64,000 nt of DNA from Marinomonas shanghaiensis (GCF_003259175.1 NZ_QGOK01000010.1:124001-188000), one strand, 5' to 3'; counted from the stretch's first letter, positions 28,501 through 37,015 are shown. The notes: generated by a model not told the origin, from the letters alone. Translations and numbers: made by a program.

Positions 28501-29488
28501 CTTGAGTTTGGGCGAGCCAATCTTCTTCAGTACTGCCAGACAAAATCAACTGCAACACGGGAATCGGTGACGCAAAAGCCGATTGAAAATCCGTCGGTTC
28601 AGAGGCCAAATCTGGGCTACCCACCCGATTGGCAGCAAAACCAGTCGTGTTTAAAATGACCTTGGCTTGGGTGCGCTCCACCAGCGATTCTATCAAGCCA
28701 ACCGACACATCATCTTTGAGAGAATTCACCGCCACCGCCAAGGGTACCAAACCTTCTTGTTCGATAATCTCAATCAAGCCGTCAAACATGTCGGTGTTTC
28801 CGCTTTGTAAATGAGAACGGTAAAACACCAAGATGGCAACAGGGCGACTTTGTGCTAATTCATCCATATAGTGGCTTTGCCACTGGGTAAAGCCAGACGA
28901 ATGACCAGCATGATAAATCAGCGCGCTCGCCAAAGGCGCTGGCTCTTGCCACGCATAAGACAAGGCAAAGTAGCGATCAGAAAGGAAATAAAACAATTGT
29001 TGGGCGTTAACTTGCCCGCTTTCACGTAGATACCGCCATACTCGATGGCAATCTTCTGGTGTCGCGGTGGAGACATTCGTTAACAAAGGGTCATGGGAGT
29101 CGTCACCGGATACCACGATTAAAATGCGGCTGGCTTTTGCTTTCGCCCATTCTTGCAAGCGCTGAAAGCCATACGCCCAATAATGCTCACCGCCAAGCAG
29201 TGAAACCACCACGACGTTGGCATGATCAAGCACCTTGTGCTCATATAAATCGTAAGCCGCGGGTTTAACCAGCTGCATCCAATTAGCAAGGCGAACAGTC
29301 GGTAGTCGCACGTTTTCCCATTCATCATTGGCACGATGAAGAGAAACAATTTGATCAAGCGCACTGCCAAGTGAACCGAGCACACTATCCGCAGCCGCCA
29401 GAATAACCAACTCTGCTGGAGTTTGCCCAAGATCAACAATCCCTTCATCGTCAACAAAGCCACCCGGTTTGGCTGCTAATAAATGCAC
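25571..29488 (-). CDS. cobN: Cobaltochelatase subunit CobN
   Basis: The 1305-residue protein is the large subunit of the aerobic-route cobaltochelatase, which inserts cobalt into hydrogenobyrinic acid a,c-diamide with ATP. CobN family signatures include HVGKHGNLEWLPGKGTALSE and FVGIQPARGFNLDLAANYHD. GTG 29488 is chosen as start: GGAG lies five bases upstream and the protein then begins VHLLAAKPGGFVDDEGI, like other CobN proteins. A longer frame to 29548 reads through a dispersed palindromic repeat and is an artefact. The CobS/CobT or ChlID-like partners are not in this window. Confidence 0.95.
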   Translation of the reverse strand: MHLLAAKPGGFVDDEGIVDLGQTPAELVILAAADSVLGSLGSALDQIVSLHRANDEWENVRLPTVRLANWMQLVKPAAYDLYEHKVLDHANVVVVSLLGGEHYWAYGFQRLQEWAKAKASRILIVVSGDDSHDPLLTNVSTATPEDCHRVWRYLRESGQVNAQQLFYFLSDRYFALSYAWQEPAPLASALIYHAGHSSGFTQWQSHYMDELAQSRPVAILVFYRSHLQSGNTDMFDGLIEIIEQEGLVPLAVAVNSLKDDVSVGLIESLVERTQAKVILNTTGFAANRVGSPDLASEPTDFQSAFASPIPVLQLILSGSTEEDWLAQTQGLRSRDVAMQIVLPEMDGRIVTRAVSFKALSHYNDIAQVDLVRYELHEERARFVAQLAKRFANLASKPNHEKRIAFVLANYPTKDGRIGNGVGLDTPASAVNLLNALEVAGYPIEHIPAHGNALIEALLGAVTNNPNTLHERGCWQSLALEDYLHYFYQLPLECQNAVWDRWGPPEDDHKCREQNGQRRIMLAGIRLGETFVGIQPARGFNLDLAANYHDPDLIPPHSYLAFYFWLRHVYQVDAFVHVGKHGNLEWLPGKGTALSESCWPDIALGPMPHFYPFIVNDPGEGAQAKRRTQAVIIDHLMPPMTRAETYGEMAELENLVDEYYQAMGMDVRRETWLREQILKKVQESHLLEELAIIASEDAESGNDDAVLEGLDTYLCEIKEAQIRHGLHRLGELPEDDKLADTLVALLRLPRGSEITSQGILHALVKDLSLEQDDFDPMKSERSPWLGNKPERLQSMSELAWRTHADTKERLELFAKTLVLSHLIGNESTDDLSVKLPQTATLLAHSKKRLLVALQQSAHDEIQALITGLAGGFIPPGPSGAPTRGRLDTLPTGRNFFSVDNRAIPSPAAWAIGQKSAEALIQRHLQEHGDYPKDLGLSVWGTATMRTGGDDIAQAFALMGIRPIWAPGSNRVTDFEIVSCMQLGRPRVDVTLRVSGFFRDAFANVMRLYDAAVLALADYQEPGNGNVIRANVEARKTQLLAKGMSEVEANRQATYRVFGSKPGAYGAGLQGLIDERCWDTKADLAEAYVNWGGYAYGSYSDDVNSKGVHHKMSGEGVEAKDAFIERLSQLDAVVQNQDNREHDILDSDDYYQFQGGMTNAVTEFSGQAPSVYHSDHSNPSSPKIRTLKEELNRVVRSRVLNPKWIEAMQTHGYKGAFEMTATVDYLFAYDATTDLVADYQYEQVTDRLLLDPDNQAFMRDNNPHALEEMGERLLEAIQRGMWQNADTHREKIQSLLLDLDQQQEQRQ

Positions 29489-29518
29489 GGTTTCTCCAGC
29501 TTCTTTTTTGTACTTACC

Positions 29519-29590
29519 TGTCATTCCCGCGAAGGTGGGAATCCACAAGTTTAAAATTAAGAGATTGATTCCCGCCTTCGAGGTCGTCGC
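29519..29590. repeat. Dispersed palindromic repeat (ATTCCCGC type)
   Basis: Directly before cobN there is ATTCCCGCGAAGGTGGGAAT, an inverted repeat, and a second GATTCCCGCCTTCG element about 30 bases on. In translation it gives the peptide WIPTFAGMT, a well-known signature of such repeats in proteobacterial intergenic DNA. Confidence 0.6.
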
Positions 29591-29604
29591 TAAAGGTAAT
29601 CTCC

Positions 29605-29730
29605 TGTAGGTTGGCCTTTAGGCCGTCAAAAACCTGATAACACCAAACCAAAACCCTTGACGCGCTAAAGCACGACCTACAAAAAAACAATATAAATCAA
29701 ACAATTGTAGGCTAAAGCCACGACCTACAA
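29605..29730. repeat. Cluster of three REP-like elements
   Basis: Three related 25-base units lie at 29605-29629 (plus), 29657-29681 (minus) and 29705-29730 (minus). Each has a TGTAGGT end and a small internal palindrome such as GGCCTTTAGGCC or GGCTAAAGCC. The first is inverted relative to the other two. They occupy the cobN-cobW gap and may form RNA hairpins. Confidence 0.7.
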
Positions 29731-29772
29731 AAGAACGACTGGGATGACTAAAAGCAAGCGCAGTAGCCGCCA

Positions 29773-30855
29773 TCAAGCACTCAGTGCATCGTGTAAAATA
29801 CCTTCGATGTTCTCTTTACTAATGCCCTTACCGATGAACACCAACTGTGTTTTGCGCACTTCTTCTGGCTGCCATAAACGGTCAAAGTAACGATCTAAAC
29901 GCGTGCCAACCACTTGAAACACTTGGCGCATTGGTTTGCCGTGAACGGCAGCAAAACCTTTAATACGAAAAATGTTGTGCTCTTCAACCAGCTGAGTCAG
30001 GGTTTCTTGCAAAAGATCAGATTGCACTTCACCCAATGTCACAACAAAAGAATCAAAATGATCGTGAGCGTGGTCGTGATGGGCACCATGAGCATGATGA
30101 TGGTCGTGATGGTTATGCACCTCATCGATTCGGCTTTCTGTTGCTGCGTCAATGCCTAACAAAACATCCAATGCCGCCTCGCCATTTTCGATATACACGG
30201 TTTTCACTGTGCTGGGTACTTCATGAGCAATAATGGCTTGCACGCGTGCACGTTCTTCGTCATTAAGTAAGTCGTTTTTACTCACCACCACCAGATCCGC
30301 GGCACTGAGCTGATCATCCAGTAATTCTTGCAGGCTTGGATCATGATCCAAACTCTCATCCGCTAGACGTTGTGCTTGCACCTTGTCTTCGTCATGAGCA
30401 AAACGCCCCGCCGCCACGGCCGCACCATCAACAACGGTAATGACCGCATCAACGGTACAATGCTCTTTTATACCCGGCCAGTTAAAAGCCTGAACGAGCG
30501 GCTTAGGTAACGCCAAGCCACTGGTTTCGATCAGGATATGGTCAATATCACCTCGGCGAGCAACCAACTGCTGCATGACAGGTAAAAACTCTTCTTCTAC
30601 AGTGCAGCAAATACAACCATTCGCCAGCTCATAAAAACCGTCGTCGCTGCGCTGGCTTCCCTCTTCAACCCCTTCTGGGCAATCAAGAGGACAAGAGCGC
30701 AGTAGGTCCGAATCAATATCCAGCTCACCAAACTCATTGACGATCACCGCAATACGCTTGCCTGCGGCTTGTTTTAGCACATTGGATAATAACGTTGTTT
30801 TACCACTGCCCAAAAAGCCAGTCACAATTGTTGTTGGAATTTTATTCAATTGCAT
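29773..30855 (-). CDS. cobW: CobW, metal-chaperone GTPase of cobalamin synthesis
   Basis: The 360-residue protein is a COG0523 G3E GTPase: Walker A GFLGSGKTT at residues 13-21, the metal-binding CxCC motif ANGCICCT near 77-84, Walker B ILIETSGLALP and the base motif SKND. A His-rich stretch at about 247-266 (HNHHDHHHAHGAHHDHAHDH) precedes the C-terminal domain. CobW is thought to deliver cobalt to the CobN chelatase. ATG 30855 has AAGGA seven bases upstream. It lies between cobM and cobN on the same strand. Confidence 0.95.
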   Translation of the reverse strand: MQLNKIPTTIVTGFLGSGKTTLLSNVLKQAAGKRIAVIVNEFGELDIDSDLLRSCPLDCPEGVEEGSQRSDDGFYELANGCICCTVEEEFLPVMQQLVARRGDIDHILIETSGLALPKPLVQAFNWPGIKEHCTVDAVITVVDGAAVAAGRFAHDEDKVQAQRLADESLDHDPSLQELLDDQLSAADLVVVSKNDLLNDEERARVQAIIAHEVPSTVKTVYIENGEAALDVLLGIDAATESRIDEVHNHHDHHHAHGAHHDHAHDHFDSFVVTLGEVQSDLLQETLTQLVEEHNIFRIKGFAAVHGKPMRQVFQVVGTRLDRYFDRLWQPEEVRKTQLVFIGKGISKENIEGILHDALSA

Positions 30856-30893
30856 GATTCATCCTTCTTACTTTGAGGGAAAGTCTGTTTACA

Positions 30894-31667
30894 CTAGATT
30901 TTTTTAGGCTTATGTATCTTACGAAAGATGTGCGCTTGTCCTTTATCGTATAAATAAGAATCCGCAAAATCTTCCGTGTCTAATACCTTCCCGACCAATA
31001 TCAAACTGGTACGAGTAAATTTTTTCTCTCTTACTTTGGCGACAATATCTGCCAAGGTTCCCACCACATAATCTTGATCAGGCCAACTGGTGCGATAACA
31101 CACCGCAACAGGGCAATCCTCACCGTAATGTGGAATCAGCTCTTCAACAATTTTATGGATACGCGTAATACCAAGATGAATCGCTAACGTGGCGCCACTC
31201 TGTGCTAGCGCAGGCAAACGCTCCCTTTCAGGAAAAGGTGTTTTACCTTCATAGCGCGTCATGATGACCGTTTGAGAAACGCCCGATAAAGTCAACTCTT
31301 TGCGTAACAACGCGGCCGAGGCGGCAACAGCACTGACCCCTGGTATCACTTCGTAATCAATATTCAGAGCTTCCAAGCGACGAATTTGTTCGCCAATCGC
31401 ACCGTACAAAGCCGGATCGCCAGACTGCAAACGAGCAACATCTTTGCCTTCTTGCGCCGCTTTTTCGATAACGGCTGTGGTTTCATCCAAGTTCATTTCG
31501 GCGGTGTCGTATATCGCTTGCGCAGAACCACGAACACTGTCTATTACTTGTGGGGGAATCAAAGAACCCGCATAAAGAACAATTGGGCAGCGCTCCATGG
31601 TCTTAACGGCTTTCACCGTCATCAAATCTGGATCGCCAGGGCCTGCGCCAATAAAGTAAACTTTCAT
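30894..31667 (-). CDS. cobM: Precorrin-4 C11-methyltransferase
   Basis: The 257-residue protein has the tetrapyrrole methyltransferase fold with the SAM-binding motifs YFIGAGPGDPDLMTVKA at residues 4-20 and ARLQSGDPALYGAIGEQ near 78-94. These and the full length match CobM/CbiF. It methylates C11 of precorrin-4 to give precorrin-5 using SAM. It sits 38 bases before cobW and follows cobJ, in the cobJ-cobM-cobW-cobN-cbiX order. Confidence 0.94.
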   Translation of the reverse strand: MKVYFIGAGPGDPDLMTVKAVKTMERCPIVLYAGSLIPPQVIDSVRGSAQAIYDTAEMNLDETTAVIEKAAQEGKDVARLQSGDPALYGAIGEQIRRLEALNIDYEVIPGVSAVAASAALLRKELTLSGVSQTVIMTRYEGKTPFPERERLPALAQSGATLAIHLGITRIHKIVEELIPHYGEDCPVAVCYRTSWPDQDYVVGTLADIVAKVREKKFTRTSLILVGKVLDTEDFADSYLYDKGQAHIFRKIHKPKKI

Positions 31668-31714
31668 TTATTTCTCTTACCTTTTATCACAAGCTAAAGC
31701 CTATATCAGCGCTC

Positions 31715-32491
31715 TTACAGCTTCTTAGAGTAGCCACGCGGCGTATAAATCCAATGCTTCTGACCATTGACTATGTGTTTGCTATCCGAGTTCCCGACAC
31801 TGACCATGGTGAACATATCTACGTCTTTGGCGTCTAATTCACCCAATGTCGTAAAGGTAATTTCTTCTTCTGGACGAGTGAGCTGACGACCAATCATCAC
31901 AGGGGTGCTGGCAGGACGATATTGCAATAAGACATCACGCGCGTGATTCAATTGCCAATCGCGTTTTTTTGACACAGGATTATAAAAAGACACCACAAAA
32001 TCACCTGCACCACAGGCATGTAAGCGCTTATCAATGGTTTCCCAAGGGGTCAACAAATCAGACAGTGAAATGGTACAAAAATCGTGCCCCAACATAGCGC
32101 CGACTCGGCTCGCTCCCGCTTGCATCGCTGAAATACCTGGAATAACTTCTATGTCTACATCCAGCCATTCAGGGTGATTCTCTTTGCTTTGTAACTGCAT
32201 ATCAAGCAATTCAAATACCAAGGTGGCCATGGCATAAATGCCAATATCACCACTGGAAATCAACGCGGTATTTTTACCTTGCGCTGCCAAATTAAGCGCT
32301 AAGCGGGCACGCCCAATCTCTTCACCTAGGGGCAAGTCATGAAACGTCTTACCTTCACTCAGCTCACCAAGTAAATCTAAATAATAGCCATAGGCAACCC
32401 AATCACTGCAGACAGCTAATGCTGTCGTGGCATTGGGCGCTACCAAACCGAGATCGCCAGGCCCCATACCCATTACAAATAACTTGCTCAT
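31715..32491 (-). CDS. cobJ: Precorrin-3B C17-methyltransferase
   Basis: The 258-residue protein has the tetrapyrrole methyltransferase fold: FVMGMGPGDLGLVAPNATTA at the N-terminus and ISSGDIGIYAMATL near residue 78. The VVSFYNPVSKKRDWQL segment is typical of CobJ/CbiH. It performs ring contraction and C17 methylation of precorrin-3B. It is the first gene of the B12 block seen here; the other methyltransferase genes (cobI, cobF/G/K/L) are not in the window. Confidence 0.94.
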   Translation of the reverse strand: MSKLFVMGMGPGDLGLVAPNATTALAVCSDWVAYGYYLDLLGELSEGKTFHDLPLGEEIGRARLALNLAAQGKNTALISSGDIGIYAMATLVFELLDMQLQSKENHPEWLDVDIEVIPGISAMQAGASRVGAMLGHDFCTISLSDLLTPWETIDKRLHACGAGDFVVSFYNPVSKKRDWQLNHARDVLLQYRPASTPVMIGRQLTRPEEEITFTTLGELDAKDVDMFTMVSVGNSDSKHIVNGQKHWIYTPRGYSKKL

Positions 32492-32609
32492 GCACTCTCT
32501 ACAATCTAATCAAGCGCCACAAGACGCGAATAAGACCATTGTACACGGATTACAAAGCGGACGAGATGAAAACACCACGATTTAGAATGAACGCTTTTCA
32601 GGAGCAACA

Positions 32610-32975
32610 CTAAGATTCAACACGCACAAGCTGACACTGGAGTTTTTTCATATCCCGTAGCTCAAGCATGGCTTCATCGGAGTGAATCCAGAAAGACACA
32701 CCTTCTCCCAAATAAGAAGCGCCGGAAGCACTCACGGCTTGAGTTAGCTGATACTCTTTTTTCTGCCAAGATAATTGCGCTTGATCTGCGTGAAAAAGAA
32801 TGGCTAACGGTTTACCATTGCAGTTATAAACAGCAGAATTGGTTTGTATGGTGTTTTCAGCTTCATAAACTTCATCGTCAGAGTCGATATTCGTTCCTAC
32901 AGAACTACAAGCCACTAAACCAAAAAAAGAAATAACCACTAGGGCGTTGGGTAACACGGTTTTTTTTATACGCAT
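32610..32975 (-). CDS. MliC-like lipoprotein (C-type lysozyme inhibitor family)
   Basis: The 121-residue protein has a signal peptide ending in a lipobox LVAC, with the lipidated Cys at residue 23. The C-terminal domain has the MliC pattern: YNCNGKPLAILFHADQAQLS, then SASGASYLGEGVSFWIHSDE and two Cys that can form the domain disulphide (YNC and LQC). MliC proteins inhibit C-type lysozymes from the envelope. It lies convergent to nothing and behind the B12 block, with no partner gene. Confidence 0.85.
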   Translation of the reverse strand: MRIKKTVLPNALVVISFFGLVACSSVGTNIDSDDEVYEAENTIQTNSAVYNCNGKPLAILFHADQAQLSWQKKEYQLTQAVSASGASYLGEGVSFWIHSDEAMLELRDMKKLQCQLVRVES

Positions 32976-33197
32976 TTTCGAGACTCCATTCTAGAACCAC
33001 TTGTTCCAGTCCACTTATTTTCTGAGTGATGGTTATAATAAGTAACATGAATTTTAACACTCCCTTCGACCTCTAGCCAGAAAATAAGATCAACCACCGC
33101 GATTCTGATGGGTTGCTTTATGTGAATAATCGCTTCTTATTGGCGAATAAACCGATACATTGTCACAAAATCACCACAATTGAGACGATCAGAGACT

Positions 33198-33227
33198 TTG
33201 ACAGTTAAGGACAAAAACGAGTATATT
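33198..33227 (+). promoter_or_regulatory. Promoter of the lumazine synthase gene
   Basis: A perfect -35 TTGACA (33198-33203), an 18-base spacer and TATATT (33222-33227) lie about 25 bases before the FMN riboswitch. Confidence 0.75.
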
Positions 33228-33252
33228 TCCTGCGTCGGACATATCCGACTTC

Positions 33253-33408
<156 letters not shown>

Positions 33409-33529
33409 TCAGACAAAACCTATTAGAGTACCGTATTTTTTGCGGTGCCCAACAAAGGTATGCCATTTAAACGTGGTGTATTTGCCTGCCCGTTCGCCCT
33501 GATTCACCTTAGATATTTAGGATTAAAAA

Positions 33530-34018
33530 ATGAATCAGAGCTCAACGAATATTGAATTCACTCCAGCAACAAAACGCATCGCTATTCTGCATGCTTCTTG
33601 GCACACCGAAATCGTGCTGAATTGCGTAGAAGGCTTCACAAAAGAGCTTGTAGCTCGTGGTTACGATGCGTCATTAATAGACATCATTCCCGTACCTGGC
33701 GGCTACGAAATTCCCCTACAAGCAAAACTGCTTGCTAAAAGCGGACAGTATTCCGCGATTGCTGGCACGGCATTGGTTGTGGATGGCGGTATTTATCGTC
33801 ATGACTTTGTTGCCTCAACCATCTGCAATGCCCTAATGCAAGTCCAATTGGAAACAGAAGTACCGGTTCTTACCGCGGTGCTGACACCACATAACTTCCA
33901 TGAACACGACGAACATAAAGACTACTTTAGCCGTCATTTTGTTAAGAAGGGAATTGAGCTGGCAAATGCCTGCGATCAAACCATTCGCTTGACAGAAAAA
34001 GCCAAACAAATGCGATAA
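33530..34018 (+). CDS. ribH2: 6,7-dimethyl-8-ribityllumazine synthase, type II (RibH2-like)
   Basis: The 162-residue protein condenses 5-amino-6-ribitylaminouracil with dihydroxybutanone phosphate, the penultimate step of riboflavin synthesis. The sequence matches type II decameric enzymes rather than the usual RibH: GGIYRHDFVASTICNALMQV, then QLETEVPVLTAVLTPHNFHE, as in Brucella RibH2. It is a single gene behind a strong promoter and an FMN riboswitch, with no other rib gene adjacent, which suggests a dedicated, flavin-repressed second lumazine synthase. A long terminator follows. Confidence 0.93.
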   Translation: MNQSSTNIEFTPATKRIAILHASWHTEIVLNCVEGFTKELVARGYDASLIDIIPVPGGYEIPLQAKLLAKSGQYSAIAGTALVVDGGIYRHDFVASTICNALMQVQLETEVPVLTAVLTPHNFHEHDEHKDYFSRHFVKKGIELANACDQTIRLTEKAKQMR

Positions 34019-34047
34019 GCATTAGCTTAACAGGCACCAAAGTCGTC

Positions 34048-34083
34048 AAAACGCCTCGTATCTCAGATGATACGAGGCGTTTT
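34048..34083. terminator. Terminator between ribH2 and the LRR-kinase gene
   Basis: The 15-bp perfect stem AAAACGCCTCGTATC/GATACGAGGCGTTTT with a six-base loop serves convergent genes. Confidence 0.9.
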
Positions 34084-34113
34084 TATTTTAACGATACACA
34101 CTAAGAGAATGTG

Positions 34114-35355
34114 CTAAGAAAAAGCATGAGATCTTAGCGAGATATAAAGATCACTCTTCCTATCCGCCTCAACACATAACCCCAACATATCATCAATAAA
34201 AAAACCTAACGCTCGGCGTTCAATTTGCTCGATGCCTTGCTGCTGTTGAAGGGATAAATTGCCGTATCTTGAGGCCGCCCCAAAATCACCAAACAACACA
34301 TGTCCTTCTTCGTTGATCAAGGTATTGTGAGCATAAAGATCTCCGTGACTGACCTTTTTCTCACAAAAATATGCGACTAACTGATCTACTTGCTCAATAA
34401 TTCGGGCAATTTTATCAACTGAAAATTGCTGGTCTTGTGCAAAAGTATCTCGTGTGCAAGACGCCAAACTGGGCGGTTGCCCTAAATTTGTATAATGGGC
34501 AGGAATTAACTCCATTACGAGAGCTGAGCAATCCACCTCTGCCACCTTAGCAAGAGGGCGAACCAAGTTTTTATGACTGCCAACGGCAAGACATGCATCC
34601 AGTTCATCTTGTGGATAACCGTCACTGGTCACCTCACCTTTAAATACTTTTACAGCAACAGAGTCTGAAAAATGAAAGGGGTTTTCTCGCCATGTTGCGA
34701 GGGAAATAACGCCAGATGCGCCCTGCCCTAAAACCTGATGTAACTCTAAGTCTCGAAATGGCACTGTCTTAAATTCATTATGGGGATCACGTGCAGCACA
34801 AAATGGATTACCAGAAAATGCTAACCAAGCCAAACGAGGTAGCGTTAATAAAACATCAGGAAAAGCCGCCAGCTGATTAGCCGACAAACGAATCAACTCT
34901 AGATTACGGCAGTTTACGATGGAGTCGGGAAGTGTCGTTAAACGGTTACCAGCCAATGCCAGTTTTTGCAATCGCGTCAATCTGCCAAAGTCTTTTGGTA
35001 ACGACGTTATTTTGTTATCCGTAAGAATGAGCCAACGCGTTAAGGTCGGTAACGAATCCGATGAGACACGAGTGATTTGGTTACTTTTAAACCCGATCAT
35101 CTCCAAGTTTTCACATCGTCCTAACGCTTCTGGCAAATGAGTAAAACAATTATTCGAGCAAAACACTATACGAAGTTTTGTGAGACGCGAGAGGTCCGCG
35201 GGTAATTCACTTAGCTTATTATTCGACAAATCTAAAATTTCTAGACTGTCAGCCAGATCAAAAATAGCCTCAGGGAAAGTCGTTAAATTATCCGATAACT
35301 GTAAGCGAACTACGCCTTTCAGCTCTCCACGGTTAAGCTGGTCGAGTGTGTGCAA
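34114..35355 (-). CDS. Leucine-rich-repeat / protein kinase fusion
   Basis: Residues about 14-190 of this 413-residue protein hold seven or eight leucine-rich repeats of the LPxxLxxLxxLxxLxLSxNxL type. A protein kinase-like domain follows at about 203-400: glycine loop LGQGASGVISLATW, Lys in VAVKVFKGE, the catalytic loop SHGDLYAHNTL (HGD in place of HRD, Asp kept) and FGDFGAAS (DFG kept). These key residues suggest an active Ser/Thr-type or related kinase. There is no signal peptide or membrane segment, so it is cytoplasmic. The start is TTG 35355. Single gene, substrate unknown. Confidence 0.85.
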   Translation of the reverse strand: MHTLDQLNRGELKGVVRLQLSDNLTTFPEAIFDLADSLEILDLSNNKLSELPADLSRLTKLRIVFCSNNCFTHLPEALGRCENLEMIGFKSNQITRVSSDSLPTLTRWLILTDNKITSLPKDFGRLTRLQKLALAGNRLTTLPDSIVNCRNLELIRLSANQLAAFPDVLLTLPRLAWLAFSGNPFCAARDPHNEFKTVPFRDLELHQVLGQGASGVISLATWRENPFHFSDSVAVKVFKGEVTSDGYPQDELDACLAVGSHKNLVRPLAKVAEVDCSALVMELIPAHYTNLGQPPSLASCTRDTFAQDQQFSVDKIARIIEQVDQLVAYFCEKKVSHGDLYAHNTLINEEGHVLFGDFGAASRYGNLSLQQQQGIEQIERRALGFFIDDMLGLCVEADRKSDLYISLRSHAFS

Positions 35356-35421
35356 AATAAAACTCTTTGTAATGAAAATTTACACACATTATAACCAATT
35401 AAGGGTATAGGATGGTGACTT

Positions 35422-35781
35422 TTATCTCGCTAATAGCACCGCAATCAGTGCAATCATTGCCGGCAAACCTTGTATAAATAAAATCTTTTTGCTTGAAGTA
35501 ATGGCACCATACACGCCAGCGACACCCACACAGAGTAAAAAGAAAATCGTTACGTGTGCCCCCCCGTCACCAAGCCACAACCCCCACAACAAGCCCACAG
35601 CAAGAAAGCCATTGTAAAGTCCCTGATTCGCTGCCATCACCTTACTTGCTTTAGCAAAGTCTGGCTTCAACCCAAAGATCTTCATGCCTTTAGGCGTATC
35701 CCAAAGAAACATCTCAATATACATGATGTAGAAATGCAAGAATGCGACAAAAACCGTGGCTAACGTTGCGATTAACTCCAT
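35422..35781 (-). CDS. DUF1304-family membrane protein
   Basis: From ATG 35781 (GGAG eight bases upstream) the protein has 119 residues and four membrane segments. MELIATLATVFVAFLHFYIM, the following MFLWDTPKGMKIFGL and NQGLYNGFLAVGLLWGL are the family hallmarks. The function of DUF1304 is unknown. An in-frame extension to 35817 lacks a ribosome site. Single gene between the kinase and ybaM-like genes. Confidence 0.85.
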   Translation of the reverse strand: MELIATLATVFVAFLHFYIMYIEMFLWDTPKGMKIFGLKPDFAKASKVMAANQGLYNGFLAVGLLWGLWLGDGGAHVTIFFLLCVGVAGVYGAITSSKKILFIQGLPAMIALIAVLLAR

Positions 35782-35862
35782 ACCCTCTCTCCTTCTTATT
35801 TTTATCCCATTAAGCAAACTTTCCCCAGTCTCTTATCTCATTGCAATCAAGAAACAGAGAAA

Positions 35863-36057
35863 CTATTTTGCTCTATCCTGGTCTACTTCATCAAGCACGT
35901 TAGATTTTTCATCTAGTTGCGCAAGTTTTTGCTGGAAATCTTGCAGCGCAATGGTCAGCGCACCTACGGCGACACTGGGTTCAATATCGTGACTTTCCAA
36001 TAACGCAATAAGATCAACAGCCAATTTGATATGATCTGGCGCTTGGTCTAAAGACAT
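35863..36057 (-). CDS. ybaM: YbaM-like small protein (DUF2496)
   Basis: The 64-residue protein starts MSLDQAPDHIKLAVDLIALL, very close to E. coli YbaM (53 residues), and continues with a helical stretch (LQDFQQKLAQLDEKS). ATG 36057 has GGAG five bases upstream. Function unknown. It is divergent from tpm; in enterobacteria ybaM neighbours priC, which is not seen here. Confidence 0.82.
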   Translation of the reverse strand: MSLDQAPDHIKLAVDLIALLESHDIEPSVAVGALTIALQDFQQKLAQLDEKSNVLDEVDQDRAK

Positions 36058-36227
36058 AAAAACTCCATGCGAAAAACGGCAATAATATATAGGTAAAATA
36101 CACTAAATAGTCCGTGAAAAACCATTTTGCCGTCTATAATGGCTTTTGGCATTATCAATTGTTCAGCGTAAATAAGACAAATACAATACACATCGAACAT
36201 AAACAAGCCTAATTTAACGAGGTTACC

Positions 36228-36866
36228 GTGATTACAAATGAATTTTGGTTAGATCGATGGAAAACGGGACGTATCGGCTTTCACCAAGAAGGTGTCAATC
36301 CTAAACTGATTGAGTTTTGGCCCATATTACCAAAAGGCAGTAGCGTTCTTGTGCCTTTGTGTGGCAAGTCCAATGACATGATCTGGTTGGCGGAACAAGG
36401 CTATCAGGTCACGGGCGTTGAACTGTCTTCCTTAGCAGTCATTCAATTTCTAGGTGATAACGATTTAAGTTATGACACCCATCAACAAGGTGAGCTAAAA
36501 ATCCACACAGTGAATGGCTTACCACTGCGCATTGTTGAAGGCGATTATTTCCTTTTCACTGAGAGCGAATTTGATGCTTGCTACGATCGCGCCGCCATGA
36601 TCGCCATGCCAGACTCAAGACGCGCTGAATATGTCACACACACTCTTGGGCGTATGTCTTCTACTGCCAGCTTATTGCTGATTTCATTACAGTATGATGG
36701 CGACACACAGGGACCACCATTCTCGGTCGAAGAAGAAAGCATAACGGCACTGTGGGGAAATAAAATTCAAAGAATTGCGTCCGAGAATTTAGCGCAAACC
36801 ACCCCTCTCTACAAAGAACAAGGACACAATGTTTTTGAGGAAAGTGTGTGGCGTATTCAAGCTTAG
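36228..36866 (+). CDS. tpm: Thiopurine S-methyltransferase
   Basis: The 212-residue protein matches bacterial Tpm: the N-terminal EFWLDRWKTGRIGFHQEGVN, SAM-binding VLVPLCGKSNDMIWLAEQGY with VTGVELS, and the YDRAAMIAMP motif. It transfers a methyl group from SAM to thiopurines and, in marine bacteria, to selenium or tellurium compounds. The start is GTG 36228 with GAGG upstream. Single gene. Confidence 0.95.
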   Translation: MITNEFWLDRWKTGRIGFHQEGVNPKLIEFWPILPKGSSVLVPLCGKSNDMIWLAEQGYQVTGVELSSLAVIQFLGDNDLSYDTHQQGELKIHTVNGLPLRIVEGDYFLFTESEFDACYDRAAMIAMPDSRRAEYVTHTLGRMSSTASLLLISLQYDGDTQGPPFSVEEESITALWGNKIQRIASENLAQTTPLYKEQGHNVFEESVWRIQA

Positions 36867-36886
36867 CGAATATAAGGTTGAATAGC

Positions 36887-36917
36887 CCTAGATTAGACTG
36901 TCTACCCTAGGTTTTTT
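36887..36917 (+). terminator. Possible terminator after tpm
   Basis: An imperfect hairpin with CCTAG/CTAGG outer pairs is followed by six T. Confidence 0.5.
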
Positions 36918-37015
36918 CTGGGATAATACGGCACAATTTTTCACCGATAATCCATGTATCCTTGTAATTGCCACGCAACAATCATCGCCATTACGCCCGA
37001 TACCAAGAGTAGATA

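Noticed and set aside
29489-29548. N-terminal extension of CobN
   Set aside because: It is translated from a dispersed palindromic repeat and a well-placed GTG start follows it.
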